DNA from: Verrucomicrobiota bacterium
Lineage (GTDB): Bacteria > Verrucomicrobiota > Verrucomicrobiia > Opitutales > Opitutaceae
NCBI GenBank assembly: GCA_014584295.1
Contig: JACTNC010000034.1
Coordinates: forward strand, 62,001 to 126,000
DNA: 64,000 bases
Direction of reading: 5' to 3'
The number at the start of each line of letters is the position of its first letter. The first letter of the stretch is position 1. Of this stretch, positions 17,028-26,331 are shown piece by piece. The notes under the pieces are model-generated. The model made no database searches and was not told where the DNA came from. It saw only the letters and a program-made list of their open reading frames with translations. Position numbers and translations under genes: made by a program.

Positions 17028-19320
17028 TCAGCTTATCATCGCACCGCTCCTGCAGGCGGTGGCCGCCGCGAATCCTGATTCACTTGTCTTATGGCACGTA
17101 CGGGAGGGAATGGAAAAGGTCGCCCCCTTGTTTGCCGGAGTGGCCTCTTTCAAACCGGACTTATCCTCGACTCCTGAGGCGGAGGCCGTTCGGTTCGCAA
17201 ACCTGTACCGTAGCGGACTGGTCATCGTTCCATTTCCGCTGTTTCCGTTTGCCGATTGGGCACCCGAGACCGAAAGACGCCTTGAGTGGTGGCGGACTTT
17301 TCTTCGGTCTCAGCACTGGGACGCCGCCGTTGCTGCCGTGGGCAATCGTACCTGGGTTGCGGAGGCCACGGTCGCCGCATCGCAAGCACCCCTGCGTATC
17401 GGGGCGATCGCAACCCAGGCACGGCAGATTCCTGTAAACACCGCGGGGGATCTGATTGCCGGATGCACGCCTCTTTTTACGACGGAGGTATCGTTTGATC
17501 CGGAGTTGCCCGAGACCCACCTGTTGCGAGCGCTTCTCCACGCATTGCCGCTCCCGGCTCATCCACGCTGGGACGCGCCTGCTGAACTGACGATTGGGCG
17601 ACATGAGCCGTGCACGACAAGGAGATACGTAGTCTTGGCGCCCGGCGTCGGCGGACCCATCTGGCGCGCCTGGCCTTCGAACCGGTTCATGGAACTCGAG
17701 GAGCGGTTGCGAACGGATGGCTGGACCGTAACCTATGCGGAGGGACCCGGTGACGCCGCGTACCTAAGTCCCATGCGTGCAGCGCCAGGAAGAGACATAC
17801 ACACGTTTGCACCTGATGACCTGCTCAAACTGGCGGATCTCTTCCGTCAGAGCTCTGCCGTCATTTGCAATGATACCGCCTATGTTCATCTCGCCGCCTT
17901 GCTGGATGTACCCGCAATCGGAATCTTTGGCGGTGGTCAAAGGCAGCGATTCCACCCGCAGTCGGGCCGGATAAAGATTCTTCAAAGCCTGCCCGAGTGT
18001 GCGGGCTGTCAATGGCACTGCATCTTCGAAAGCTTCCCCTGCATTTCGGATATTCCAGTTGACGCTGTGTGGAGTGCATTCAAAAGCCTGATGGAAAAGG
18101 GCGATCGAAAAACGCAGACCTTTGTTCCAGCATGGCCTGAAGATCGTCGTGGCGCGGCACTCGTCGCCCGCCTTCAGCGGGAAATCCTTTTTCTCGATGC
18201 TGACCGCTTCGCCCGCCTTCAAATTATCCAGTCATTGCTGAACAAACAACAAGGGACTTCAGAACGTGAAACTGCGCATTCCCTGCCTCCAGGTGGCCCG
18301 CCCGTTCTTTCCATCGTGGTGCCCATGGGCCGGCCGGAAAGCGCCGGACCGACACTCGACGCCCTCGTCAGCCAAGTGGATCCGGGCGTCGCCTGGGAGA
18401 TTGTGGTTGCCGGAGCTGGAGACTCAGCGATTCCCCAACAATGCAAGGGAGTGACGCTGCAACGCGTTGTACTCCCAAACCGGGCCCCGCCTTCTCAAAC
18501 ACGCAATGCCGGAGTGACACGCGCTCGCGGACGGTGGCTTGTCTTCATCGACGATGATATCCAGCCGGCGGCCGACTTCCTGTCCTGCGCGGCGGCGCTC
18601 GTCAATCGGATCGAAACCGACGGATCTTCGATCGCGGTTATCGGAGCGCGACTTCCGGGCCGCCGCGGTGGATTCTGGGAACGCGTCACCGATCTGTCCA
18701 ACTTCTGGAGCCAGCAGGACATGGTGGCGCGGAACTGCGACTGGCTGTATAGCGCTGCCCTGATCGTACGCGCGGATGTGTTTCGCGATGCCGGCGGCTT
18801 CGATCCCCAACTTGCCGTGGGCGAGGACGTGGACCTGTGTCGCCGTATCGCTGCGCGCGGACTGACCTTGCGCTACGAACCCTCGCTTGTCGCCTATCAT
18901 GACCACCAGCGCAATACCCCCTTCAGGACCTGGCGTTACTTCTGGCGAAATGGAGAGGGAGCCAGGTACTTCTTCAGAGCCATCGGCGGAACCTGCGCGT
19001 TCAGTCTGAAGACGGTCTGGTTAAAGACCTGGAGCGACTATCGCGGCAACAAAGAGCACCAGAAACGCTTCGGGGGCAGGCTCGGTCGGCATGCGCCGGC
19101 TGTCTGGCTCAATTATCTGATCGTCGAAACGTCGTTGGAGTGGCACTGGCAGAAGTATCTGCGTCAAGAGCGTCGCTATGCCGACCTTCCGGCTCACACC
19201 CGAAGCGATGCCACGGCCGCGAGGGCGTTGAGCGCATTCGATGCAAGGCGCCCGGTTCGCGGAGCATGGCTATCCTTTCTGGCCACGTTGCAGGACTTCT
19301 CAAATCCCGTTCGACGATGA
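16990..19320 (+). CDS. bifunctional glycosyltransferase: GT9 (heptosyltransferase-like) fused to GT2
   Basis: 776 aa. Residues 1 to about 370 form a GT9/heptosyltransferase domain: MRILVSKPDSLGDQLIIAPL at the start, the NDTAYVHLAALLDVPAIGIFGG donor site, and a Cys cluster (LPECAGCQWHC...FPC). From about residue 435, a GT2 domain starts with LSIVVPMGRPESAG, contains FIDDDIQP (DxD-type, about 518-525) and a GEDVDLCRRIAARG acceptor segment. Probably adds two consecutive sugars to a cell-surface glycan at the cytoplasmic face. The start overlaps the methyltransferase by 38 bases and the stop overlaps the next ATG. Confidence 0.88.
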   Translation: MRILVSKPDSLGDQLIIAPLLQAVAAANPDSLVLWHVREGMEKVAPLFAGVASFKPDLSSTPEAEAVRFANLYRSGLVIVPFPLFPFADWAPETERRLEWWRTFLRSQHWDAAVAAVGNRTWVAEATVAASQAPLRIGAIATQARQIPVNTAGDLIAGCTPLFTTEVSFDPELPETHLLRALLHALPLPAHPRWDAPAELTIGRHEPCTTRRYVVLAPGVGGPIWRAWPSNRFMELEERLRTDGWTVTYAEGPGDAAYLSPMRAAPGRDIHTFAPDDLLKLADLFRQSSAVICNDTAYVHLAALLDVPAIGIFGGGQRQRFHPQSGRIKILQSLPECAGCQWHCIFESFPCISDIPVDAVWSAFKSLMEKGDRKTQTFVPAWPEDRRGAALVARLQREILFLDADRFARLQIIQSLLNKQQGTSERETAHSLPPGGPPVLSIVVPMGRPESAGPTLDALVSQVDPGVAWEIVVAGAGDSAIPQQCKGVTLQRVVLPNRAPPSQTRNAGVTRARGRWLVFIDDDIQPAADFLSCAAALVNRIETDGSSIAVIGARLPGRRGGFWERVTDLSNFWSQQDMVARNCDWLYSAALIVRADVFRDAGGFDPQLAVGEDVDLCRRIAARGLTLRYEPSLVAYHDHQRNTPFRTWRYFWRNGEGARYFFRAIGGTCAFSLKTVWLKTWSDYRGNKEHQKRFGGRLGRHAPAVWLNYLIVETSLEWHWQKYLRQERRYADLPAHTRSDATAARALSAFDARRPVRGAWLSFLATLQDFSNPVRR

Positions 19321-20543
19321 GAATCGGCGTCGGACTTCATCTTCTCGCCCCTGACAACGGCGGTGTCACCAACTATGCGCTCACCCTCCTGCGCCTCTGG
19401 CCGCAGCATGCCCCTGAGCACCCCATGGTCCTGTTTTCCTTTGACCACAATGACGCTCTGCTCAGCACGCTCCCTCCAGCAACGCGGCGTCACGAAATCC
19501 GAATGCGCACCCAGGAGGATGCCCTTGCGCATAGCCAGGACATCGATGTCTACTTTTGTCCGTTTGGCACGCTCTGGCCCCGCCCGTTTCCAAAGCCCTC
19601 CGTCCTGACGTTTCACGACATGCAGGAGCGGTTTTATCCGGACAATTTTACGGCTGCCGAAAAGACCGAACGATTCTTCCACTATGACTGGTCGCTCCGC
19701 ATGGCGGACAGTGTCATTACGGTGTCGCACTTCACCAAAGCCATGGCGGTCTCGCTCGCGAAAATCAGTGCGAGCAAATGTCATGTCGTCCACCATGTGC
19801 CCGACGAGTTGCCGCCACCTCAGAAGCCGGCGCAGTTTCCCTTTGGTGACCGCCCCTATCTTCTCTATCCGGCGAACCTCTGGAAACACAAGAACCATGC
19901 AAGGCTCGTTGCAGCGATGGGACAGGCCTGTTCACGAGATCCGGATCTCAGGCTCGTCTGCACCGGGAGTCTTCTCGATTGCGGGCCACAATGGCAGCGA
20001 TGGATCGATGATTCCCATTGCAGGGATCGAATTGCGCACCTTGGCCGCCTGACCCGCCCTGAGATTTCCTGGCTCTACCGGAACGCGCGCGCATTGGTGT
20101 TCCCCTCGCTTTTCGAGGGGTTTGGCATCCCCCTCATCGAAGCGATGCAGGTTGGCTGTCCGATCGCATGCGCATGCAACACAAGTCAGCCGGAGGTTGC
20201 AGGCGACGCTGCATTCTATTTCGACGCAGAAAGCGAAGCATCAATCGCTGCCGCCATTGAGCGCATCAGCCATGACGAAGCGCTGCGCGACCGCCTTAAG
20301 AAGGCTGGCGCCGATCGCATCCACCGCTACTCCGCCCAATCCTTCATTGATGGCCACCTTCAGGCATTCCGAGGCGCTATCCGACACCACAACGCTGGCC
20401 ATGCCTGGCTCAATCGGAATGTCCGCCTTCCACGTTCCCTAATTTCCCGAACGAGCCTGCGCGAAACGGAAAGGAACCGGGCAGAGCGATTGCTGATCCA
20501 ATCGAAACGCATCCCCTCGGGGGCACCTTCCATCGAAGCATGA
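19317..20543 (+). CDS. GT4 family glycosyltransferase
   Basis: 408 aa from ATG 19317, which overlaps the previous stop (ATGA); a frame from 19140 only shadows that gene. N-terminal MRIGVGLHLLAPDNGGVTNYAL and the C-terminal donor site with E-x7-E (FEGFGIPLIEAMQVGCPI, about residues 268-285) define GT-B family 4. RPYLLYPANLWKHKNHARLV is the usual linker before the nucleotide domain. Retaining glycosyl transfer from an NDP-sugar in the glycan cluster; sugar unknown. Confidence 0.9.
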   Translation: MRIGVGLHLLAPDNGGVTNYALTLLRLWPQHAPEHPMVLFSFDHNDALLSTLPPATRRHEIRMRTQEDALAHSQDIDVYFCPFGTLWPRPFPKPSVLTFHDMQERFYPDNFTAAEKTERFFHYDWSLRMADSVITVSHFTKAMAVSLAKISASKCHVVHHVPDELPPPQKPAQFPFGDRPYLLYPANLWKHKNHARLVAAMGQACSRDPDLRLVCTGSLLDCGPQWQRWIDDSHCRDRIAHLGRLTRPEISWLYRNARALVFPSLFEGFGIPLIEAMQVGCPIACACNTSQPEVAGDAAFYFDAESEASIAAAIERISHDEALRDRLKKAGADRIHRYSAQSFIDGHLQAFRGAIRHHNAGHAWLNRNVRLPRSLISRTSLRETERNRAERLLIQSKRIPSGAPSIEA

Positions 20544-21508
20544 CCGCGCCACGTTTCAGCATTGTCATGCCGACGTTTAATCACGGCAGATGGATCGAAC
20601 AGGCGCTGCAAAGCATCCTCGAACAGGCGCCCCATCGCATCGAAATCCGCGTCATGGATTCGCTCTCGACGGACAACACCGTGGAGGTACTCCAACGATA
20701 CGCCGGAAGAGTTCACTGGATCCGCGAAAAAGACGCAGGTCAGGCTGATGCCATCAATCGCGGTTTGGCCATGGCGTCGGGGGAGATCATTGCATGGCTC
20801 AACTCCGATGACGGCTACCTGCCGCACGCATTCGCGCGCGTCGACACGGCATTCTCCGAAGATCCCACATTGGATTTTGTCTACGGTGATGCCCTGGAGA
20901 TCAACGAAGGCGGCCAAATTCTGACTCCAAATCCATTTACCGAGGAGGCTGATCGAAACCGCTTTTTCTTTTCCCACGACTACATCTGCCAGCCATCGCT
21001 CTTTGTCAGGCGCGAGTGCCTCAGCAAAGTGGGGCACCTTCGTCAGGATTTGAAATGGTTCCTGGACTATGAATGGCTGACCCGATTTTTCTCCAAGGGA
21101 CTTCACGGAAAGCGACTACCCTTCTTTCTCGCGGCAAATCGCGACCACCCTCATACCAAGACCAACTCCGGAGGTCTGAAACGATGGCTCGAGATCATGA
21201 GTGTTCTCTCCGCAGCGCCATCACCCCGCCCTCCTCTGCTCCTCCGTCCCTCCGTCTGGAACTACTCCCTGGAATATCTCATCAAGACGATGAACGCTGC
21301 CAGTTGGGGACGACACACCGGCTCGGCGCGCGACGCACGTGAAGCACGGGCAGTGGCATTGAACGTGCTCAACCGCATTTTCATGGCCTGCGTCAAGCCG
21401 CAATCCGTCGACGACATCATGGCTCGTTTTCAGCGCGACATCGCGCCTCATGGATCAACACTTCAGGACCTATGGATCTCGGCGGCACGCATGGGTGCCG
21501 TCACCTGA
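20540..21508 (+). CDS. GT2 family glycosyltransferase
   Basis: 322 aa. FSIVMPTFNHGRWIEQALQS at the start, DSLSTDNTVEVL, and WLNSDDGYLPHAF (DxD-like, about residue 92-100) define a GT-A family 2 enzyme. A short hydrophobic patch near the C-terminus is not clearly a membrane anchor. Overlaps the GT4 gene by ATGA. Inverting transfer of a sugar to the growing glycan; donor and acceptor unknown. Confidence 0.9.
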   Translation: MTAPRFSIVMPTFNHGRWIEQALQSILEQAPHRIEIRVMDSLSTDNTVEVLQRYAGRVHWIREKDAGQADAINRGLAMASGEIIAWLNSDDGYLPHAFARVDTAFSEDPTLDFVYGDALEINEGGQILTPNPFTEEADRNRFFFSHDYICQPSLFVRRECLSKVGHLRQDLKWFLDYEWLTRFFSKGLHGKRLPFFLAANRDHPHTKTNSGGLKRWLEIMSVLSAAPSPRPPLLLRPSVWNYSLEYLIKTMNAASWGRHTGSARDAREARAVALNVLNRIFMACVKPQSVDDIMARFQRDIAPHGSTLQDLWISAARMGAVT

Positions 21509-21520
21509 GCCAAAAACAAG

Positions 21521-22291
21521 ATGTCACCGCTCGAACCAAACACACTGCTCAAGTACGGGCCGCTCGTTCACGAACTGCACGATGCCTTGAGGGCCACACT
21601 TTTTCCGCGACTCCGCGAGCGAGCGGGGAGAAAAGAATTGATGGAGCGATTGCTTGGCACGGGCATCAGCCAGGCCATGTACCTGCTCAACGAACTACAG
21701 TCCGCCCTGGAACAACCTGGCGACGTGTGTGAATTCGGCGTGGCACAAGGTGCGACCTCCGCTCTTCTCGCCAACGAAATTCGCGAGACAGACAAGAACC
21801 TCTGGCTCTATGACAGTTTCTCCGGCCTGCCCAAGCCGTCCTCAAAAGACAGCTTGAAGGACGATATTTTCAATCTGGGCAGCATGGCGCGCTACGAGGG
21901 CGAAATGCGTTGCGATGCGGAGGAGGTCAAGGTCAGGCTCAGGCAGATCTCTTTTCCCGAGCACCGCGTGCGCTTGAGGCACGGGCTGGTGGAAGAAACG
22001 CTCAACGAGGAAAACGGTCCCGGTCAGGTCTGTTTTGCCTACGTTGATTTTGATTTCTATGGCGGGATCACCCATGCGCTCAACTACCTGCATCGTCACC
22101 TCTCGCCCGGAGGCCGGATTGTTGTGGACGACTACGATTTTTTCTCAACCGGTGCCAAGACGGCAGTGGACGAATTTGTTTCCCGTCATCAGGGTACCTA
22201 CGACCTGGTCCTTCCGCAATCCTTCGCTGGTCACTTCTGCATCCTGCGACCTGCCGAAAAACGGTGGAGGCGATGGTTCAATCGCACGTGA
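21521..22291 (+). CDS. TylF/MycF-type O-methyltransferase
   Basis: 256 aa. CEFGVAQGATSALLANEI is motif I, LYDSFSGLPKPSSKD the family segment after it, and AYVDFDFYGGITHALNYLHRHLSPGGRIVVDDYDFFSTGAK contains the metal-binding acidic residues of the macrocin O-methyltransferase (TylF) family. Methylates sugar hydroxyls, usually Mg-dependent. It is the last gene of the glycan cluster, 12 bases after the GT2. With the tandem enzyme upstream, up to three methyltransferase activities are present. Confidence 0.87.
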   Translation: MSPLEPNTLLKYGPLVHELHDALRATLFPRLRERAGRKELMERLLGTGISQAMYLLNELQSALEQPGDVCEFGVAQGATSALLANEIRETDKNLWLYDSFSGLPKPSSKDSLKDDIFNLGSMARYEGEMRCDAEEVKVRLRQISFPEHRVRLRHGLVEETLNEENGPGQVCFAYVDFDFYGGITHALNYLHRHLSPGGRIVVDDYDFFSTGAKTAVDEFVSRHQGTYDLVLPQSFAGHFCILRPAEKRWRRWFNRT

Positions 22292-22421
22292 GAAAGGGCC
22301 TAGATCCCATCGAGCAGCGCCCATTGTCACATTCCCGCTCTGCTCGGACGAACATGAGCCCCTATGCTCGAGCGATAGGCGCGCAAACTACAGTGACTGA
22401 AGCACGGATCGGATCCTGCGC

Positions 22422-23852
22422 TCACCGGATCCAATCTGCCCGCTCGATCGTGAATTGCCACGTGCCCTTGAACTGACCCAGAATTCCGAAAAAGCTAACG
22501 CTTTCCCCTTCGTGCCACTGCGATCGAAGCTTTTCGCGCAGTGCGGGTTCAGGCACCCAGACCTCCCATGTACTCCCCTTCACGTCGACCGAAAGGCGTC
22601 GACCCTTTCCAATCCGCCCCTCCACCCTCATCAGTTTGCCGTTGAAGCTTCCACTTCGCAATGCCGCCTGATCAGCAACATCAGACAGCCTGATGGCGGT
22701 TGTTAGGTCATAGGTCTTCTCTGGAGCCTTGGGCGGCTGCGAGGGACTGTCATCACTCGTTGAGGGATTCTCCAGTTTCATCCACTTGTCGGGGCGGTTG
22801 TCCTTCACAGTCCGGAACAAGGCATAGACAGGGAAGTGATCCGAGAATCCGGAGCCCGCCTTGCCTTCGCTTGACCAGCGCAAGGGTGTCCCCTCTGGGG
22901 TCGCGTTGATTCCCTTCAGTCGAAGCACGGCAAAGGAGTTGTCGACATACTGCACGCCCTTGAAGTCATATAACCCGCGGGAAATGATCATCTGTATAAG
23001 GGTTCCCCATTCCCCGCGATACACGTCGCTCCCGCGCTGCGCGGGCGGCAATTCAAACCACAGGTTGTACAAATCAGCCTTGTCCCCTCGGATGGCCAGT
23101 TCATTGCCCTGAGAGCCGAGCACACCATTCAACGCTGTGGTCGTCATCCTGCCCTTCATCACCCGGCTCTGGTTGTATTGGGAATTGAAATCCCCACCCA
23201 GAATGATGTCCGCATGAGGATCGTTGCGGAGGATGCCATCCAGGCGAGATCGCAGCGTGCGGGCATTCGCGATGCGGATTTTTTCCATCTCCGGATCCCC
23301 CGCACCGGATTTCCAATGGTTATCGAACACATGAAGCCTTGCTCCATCAATCTCAAGTTCGACCTCCAGAATGTTCCGCGCATTCAACGTCGCGTGATTT
23401 CTCACCTTCCTGACTGGAAAGCGCGTGAAGACCACGCACTTTACCGCGCGTGGCTTTCCATCCTCATATTGGTCCCTTGCTGAATCACTCCCCGATACAA
23501 CCGTATAGCCGGTCATGCCTCGCGCCTTTAGCGCGGCGAGCAGCTGTTTCTCCGCGGAGTCGACGCGATCAGGCGTCTGATCCACCTCGATTTCCTGAAA
23601 TAGAATGATATCGGGTCCCCGCCCTCCTTCCATGCTGCCCACCACGCGCGAGATGTTCGCGAGCTTCGTCTTGAAATGCGCTGATGTGTAAAGGTTCGGC
23701 TGATAATCATCGTACGCTGCCACACCGTCATCATCAAAGAGGTTTTCCACATTGTAGACCATGACACTGAACGTTCGCGCTGCCGCAGTGGAGGCGGTAA
23801 GCATGGCGGCCAGCAGAAGGATTCCAGTCTTGAAGAATCGAAGGAAATGCAT
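22422..23852 (-). CDS. secreted endonuclease/exonuclease/phosphatase-family protein with C-terminal OB-like domain
   Basis: 476 aa from ATG 23852. Signal peptide about residues 1-24 (ends STAAAR). EEP fold: VMVYNVENLFDDDG, FQEIEVDQTPDRVDSAE, DNHWKS, LGGDFNSQYNQS and the catalytic SDHFPVYALF. This group includes extracellular nucleases and phosphodiesterases. After about residue 350 an acidic linker leads to a region with AIRLSDVADQ...RVEGRIGKGRRLSVDVKGSTWEVWV...SFFGILGQFKGTWQF, reminiscent of a tRNA-anticodon/OB-type nucleic-acid-binding domain. Likely periplasmic or extracellular nucleic-acid degradation. Divergent from the ABC ATPase gene, 64 bases apart. Confidence 0.82.
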   Translation of the reverse strand: MHFLRFFKTGILLLAAMLTASTAAARTFSVMVYNVENLFDDDGVAAYDDYQPNLYTSAHFKTKLANISRVVGSMEGGRGPDIILFQEIEVDQTPDRVDSAEKQLLAALKARGMTGYTVVSGSDSARDQYEDGKPRAVKCVVFTRFPVRKVRNHATLNARNILEVELEIDGARLHVFDNHWKSGAGDPEMEKIRIANARTLRSRLDGILRNDPHADIILGGDFNSQYNQSRVMKGRMTTTALNGVLGSQGNELAIRGDKADLYNLWFELPPAQRGSDVYRGEWGTLIQMIISRGLYDFKGVQYVDNSFAVLRLKGINATPEGTPLRWSSEGKAGSGFSDHFPVYALFRTVKDNRPDKWMKLENPSTSDDSPSQPPKAPEKTYDLTTAIRLSDVADQAALRSGSFNGKLMRVEGRIGKGRRLSVDVKGSTWEVWVPEPALREKLRSQWHEGESVSFFGILGQFKGTWQFTIERADWIR

Positions 23853-23916
23853 GGCGGGAGACTTGCACCCGCCACCGCGATTGACCAGCGCCAAGGCATT
23901 TGACCAACTGGTTTCA

Positions 23917-24711
23917 ATGCCGTCCGTCCGTCCGCCAATTCTGCAAATCAGCAATCTCTACGTGCAGCGCGGAGATACCACCATTCTCCATGACATACAC
24001 TGGAGCCTCAGGCCCGGAGAACATTGGGTGCTGCTCGGACCGAATGGGTGCGGCAAGACTTCTCTTCTCAAGACCCTGCTTGGGTATCTCTCTCCATCGA
24101 AAGGATCCATCGAGCTGCTTGGAAATCGCTATGGTTCCGATGACTGGCGCGACGTTCGCATCCGGCTCGGGATTGTAACCAGTGCAATTCAGGCATCCAT
24201 TCCTCCCGCTGAGATCGCGGAGGAAACAGTCATCAGCGGAAAATATGCGCAATTGGACCTCTGGACGGCAACCACACGAGCCGACCGAGCCTCAGCGAGA
24301 AAATTCCTGAGCCTCATGGGCGCAGAAGGACTCGCAGGCCGCCCCTGGCTCTACCTCTCACAGGGAGAACGCCAACGGGTTCTCATTGCGCGTGCACTGA
24401 TGGCGAAACCTCGTGTTCTCATTCTCGATGAACCCTGCGCGGGGCTGGATCCGGTGGCACGATCCGAGTTCCTAAGTTTCGTCGAACGTCTGGCTCGCAC
24501 ACCCCGTGCACCCGCTCTGGTGCTCGTCACCCACCATATCGAGGAAATCCGGCCCGTGTTCACACACGCCATCGCCTTGAAGCGTGGCAGGCTCGTCCAT
24601 TCAGGCAGGATCCGCGACATCATCACGAGTCGCGTGCTGACTGACGTTTTTGAGGCGCCCATGAAGGTGAGGCGGTCTGGAGGGAGATACACCGCGGAAA
24701 TCTCCGCGTGA
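23917..24711 (+). CDS. orphan ABC transporter ATPase
   Basis: 264 aa from ATG 23917. Walker A LGPNGCGKTSLL, signature LSQGERQRVLIARALM, Walker B VLILDEPCAGLDP and H-loop LVTHHIEEI are intact; the sequence resembles YlmA/ModF-like cytoplasmic ABC ATPases. No permease or binding protein is adjacent, so it may serve a permease elsewhere or act without one. Convergent with mpl, 2 bases apart, suggesting overlapping 3' ends. Confidence 0.87.
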   Translation: MPSVRPPILQISNLYVQRGDTTILHDIHWSLRPGEHWVLLGPNGCGKTSLLKTLLGYLSPSKGSIELLGNRYGSDDWRDVRIRLGIVTSAIQASIPPAEIAEETVISGKYAQLDLWTATTRADRASARKFLSLMGAEGLAGRPWLYLSQGERQRVLIARALMAKPRVLILDEPCAGLDPVARSEFLSFVERLARTPRAPALVLVTHHIEEIRPVFTHAIALKRGRLVHSGRIRDIITSRVLTDVFEAPMKVRRSGGRYTAEISA

Positions 24712-24713
24712 TC

Positions 24714-26195
24714 TCATTGCAGTCGCGGCAGCCTGGCGGACTTCGCAGCAGCCGCATACTTCGCAATGATGCCGTCGAAACTTCCATTTGAGAAGAAGAT
24801 CACCACGAGGGATTCATCCCGGTTTCTCAGGGTGTTGCCTTCCAATTCCTGCAGAAGCCCGGCATTGTCTCCGGTCAGATGAGAAGTGACGCCCTTTCCC
24901 TGAAGAAAGGTCGCAACGGCCTCCCGGTCGAAACGTTGGTCAGGCGATAGCTTTTCCGCGCGGCTTACGGCACCGAGATAGACATCATCCGCTTTTGCAA
25001 GCGCCTTCATGAAATCCTCCTGTAGAATCCTGGTCCTTGCGGTGTTGCTTCGCGGTTCGAATACCGCAATGAGGCGCGCCATTGGGTAGCGATTGCGAAA
25101 CGACAGCAGCGTCTCAGCAATTGCCGTGGGATGATGCCCGAAGTCCTCCACCACAAGAAGGCCCGGTGCCGTCACGAGGATCTCCTGCCGCCGCCTGACT
25201 CCGCGAAACCTTTCCAGTGGACGCAAATCAAGCCTCGTTGTCAGCATGTCGCGACCCATCTCCCAAGTTGCCGGTCCGGAAGCCGGGCCTACACGCGACA
25301 ACAGGGCAGCCGTGGCTGCCATGGCGGCATTGCGGGCATTGTAGAGACCGGGTAGCTGCCATTGAACACGATCCCAACGTCGGCCCTGCCAGATGAGTTC
25401 AAAGCTGGAACCTGAGGTGGTCTCTTGGAAGCCAACGATTCGGATATCGTTCCCTTCAGTGGTCCCCACTCTGACGATCCGTGTCCACGGCATGGGGCCC
25501 AGCGCTGCGAGGTTCTCATCGTCACCGTTCAATACAATCCATCCGGAGCGGGGTACAATACGCGTCAGATGCGAGAAGGTGCGCTGCACATCGGCCAGGT
25601 CCCTGAAGATGTCGGCATGATCAAACTCCAGATTATTCAGGACAGCAATGTACGGCGCGTAGTGGATGAACTTGCTTCGCTTGTCGAAAAAGGCGCTGTC
25701 ATACTCGTCCCCTTCAATGACGAAGGGTTCGTCTCCCGATCCGAGGTGATTTCCGATTGGCGGATCCATCGGCACTCCTCCAATCAGGAATCCCGGATCG
25801 CCACCGTTCTCCCGCAGGAGAAAGGCCGTCAACGCCGTGGTCGTCGTCTTGCCGTGAGTGCCTGCGACAACAATGGTCCGCCGTCGGCAGAGGATACGAT
25901 CGTGCAGCAGGGCCGGGAGCGACGTAAACGGCAGCGCCCTCGTGTCGAGCAGCCATTCCACCTCCGGATTCCCCCGAGTCATCGCATTGCCGATAACCAC
26001 GCAGTCCGGCGCCAGCCGTTCAAGGCGTGCGGGATCATAGCCCTCGTGAACCTCAACGCCAGCATCGAGCAGCACCTGACTCATCGGTGGATAAACACCA
26101 GTGTCGGCGCCAATGACTTCGTGTCCTGCCGCACGTGCGAGCAATGCGGCGTTGCCCATCGCCGTGCCACACACTCCCATGAAATAGATCCTCAT
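24714..26195 (-). CDS. mpl: UDP-N-acetylmuramate:L-alanyl-gamma-D-glutamyl-meso-diaminopimelate ligase
   Basis: 493 aa. MurC-like N-terminal domain YFMGVCGTAMGNAA, ATP-binding VAGTHGKTTTT (about 110-120), and a central LNNLEFDHADIF; the Mpl-specific start (GVCGTAM rather than GIGGxGM) separates it from MurC. Ligates the recycled tripeptide to UDP-MurNAc, so the cell recycles peptidoglycan and uses meso-DAP. Length is slightly above the usual 450-460. Monocistronic in appearance, convergent with the ABC ATPase. Confidence 0.92.
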   Translation of the reverse strand: MRIYFMGVCGTAMGNAALLARAAGHEVIGADTGVYPPMSQVLLDAGVEVHEGYDPARLERLAPDCVVIGNAMTRGNPEVEWLLDTRALPFTSLPALLHDRILCRRRTIVVAGTHGKTTTTALTAFLLRENGGDPGFLIGGVPMDPPIGNHLGSGDEPFVIEGDEYDSAFFDKRSKFIHYAPYIAVLNNLEFDHADIFRDLADVQRTFSHLTRIVPRSGWIVLNGDDENLAALGPMPWTRIVRVGTTEGNDIRIVGFQETTSGSSFELIWQGRRWDRVQWQLPGLYNARNAAMAATAALLSRVGPASGPATWEMGRDMLTTRLDLRPLERFRGVRRRQEILVTAPGLLVVEDFGHHPTAIAETLLSFRNRYPMARLIAVFEPRSNTARTRILQEDFMKALAKADDVYLGAVSRAEKLSPDQRFDREAVATFLQGKGVTSHLTGDNAGLLQELEGNTLRNRDESLVVIFFSNGSFDGIIAKYAAAAKSARLPRLQ

Positions 26196-26331
26196 CGCAA
26201 AAAGAAGTTGGTTGATTCCCGTTTACCCAGTTCGAAAGCCGTCAGGATGCGCGCCCAAGTCAACAGACAACCATCAAACAGCAGCGCCGGCCTGACGGAT
26301 CGAGGAGTGAATCCTTAACACGTCACCCTCG

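Noticed and set aside
23853-23954. Longer start for the nuclease-like gene
   Set aside because: The extension would overlap the divergent ABC ATPase start and precede a clear signal peptide at 23852.
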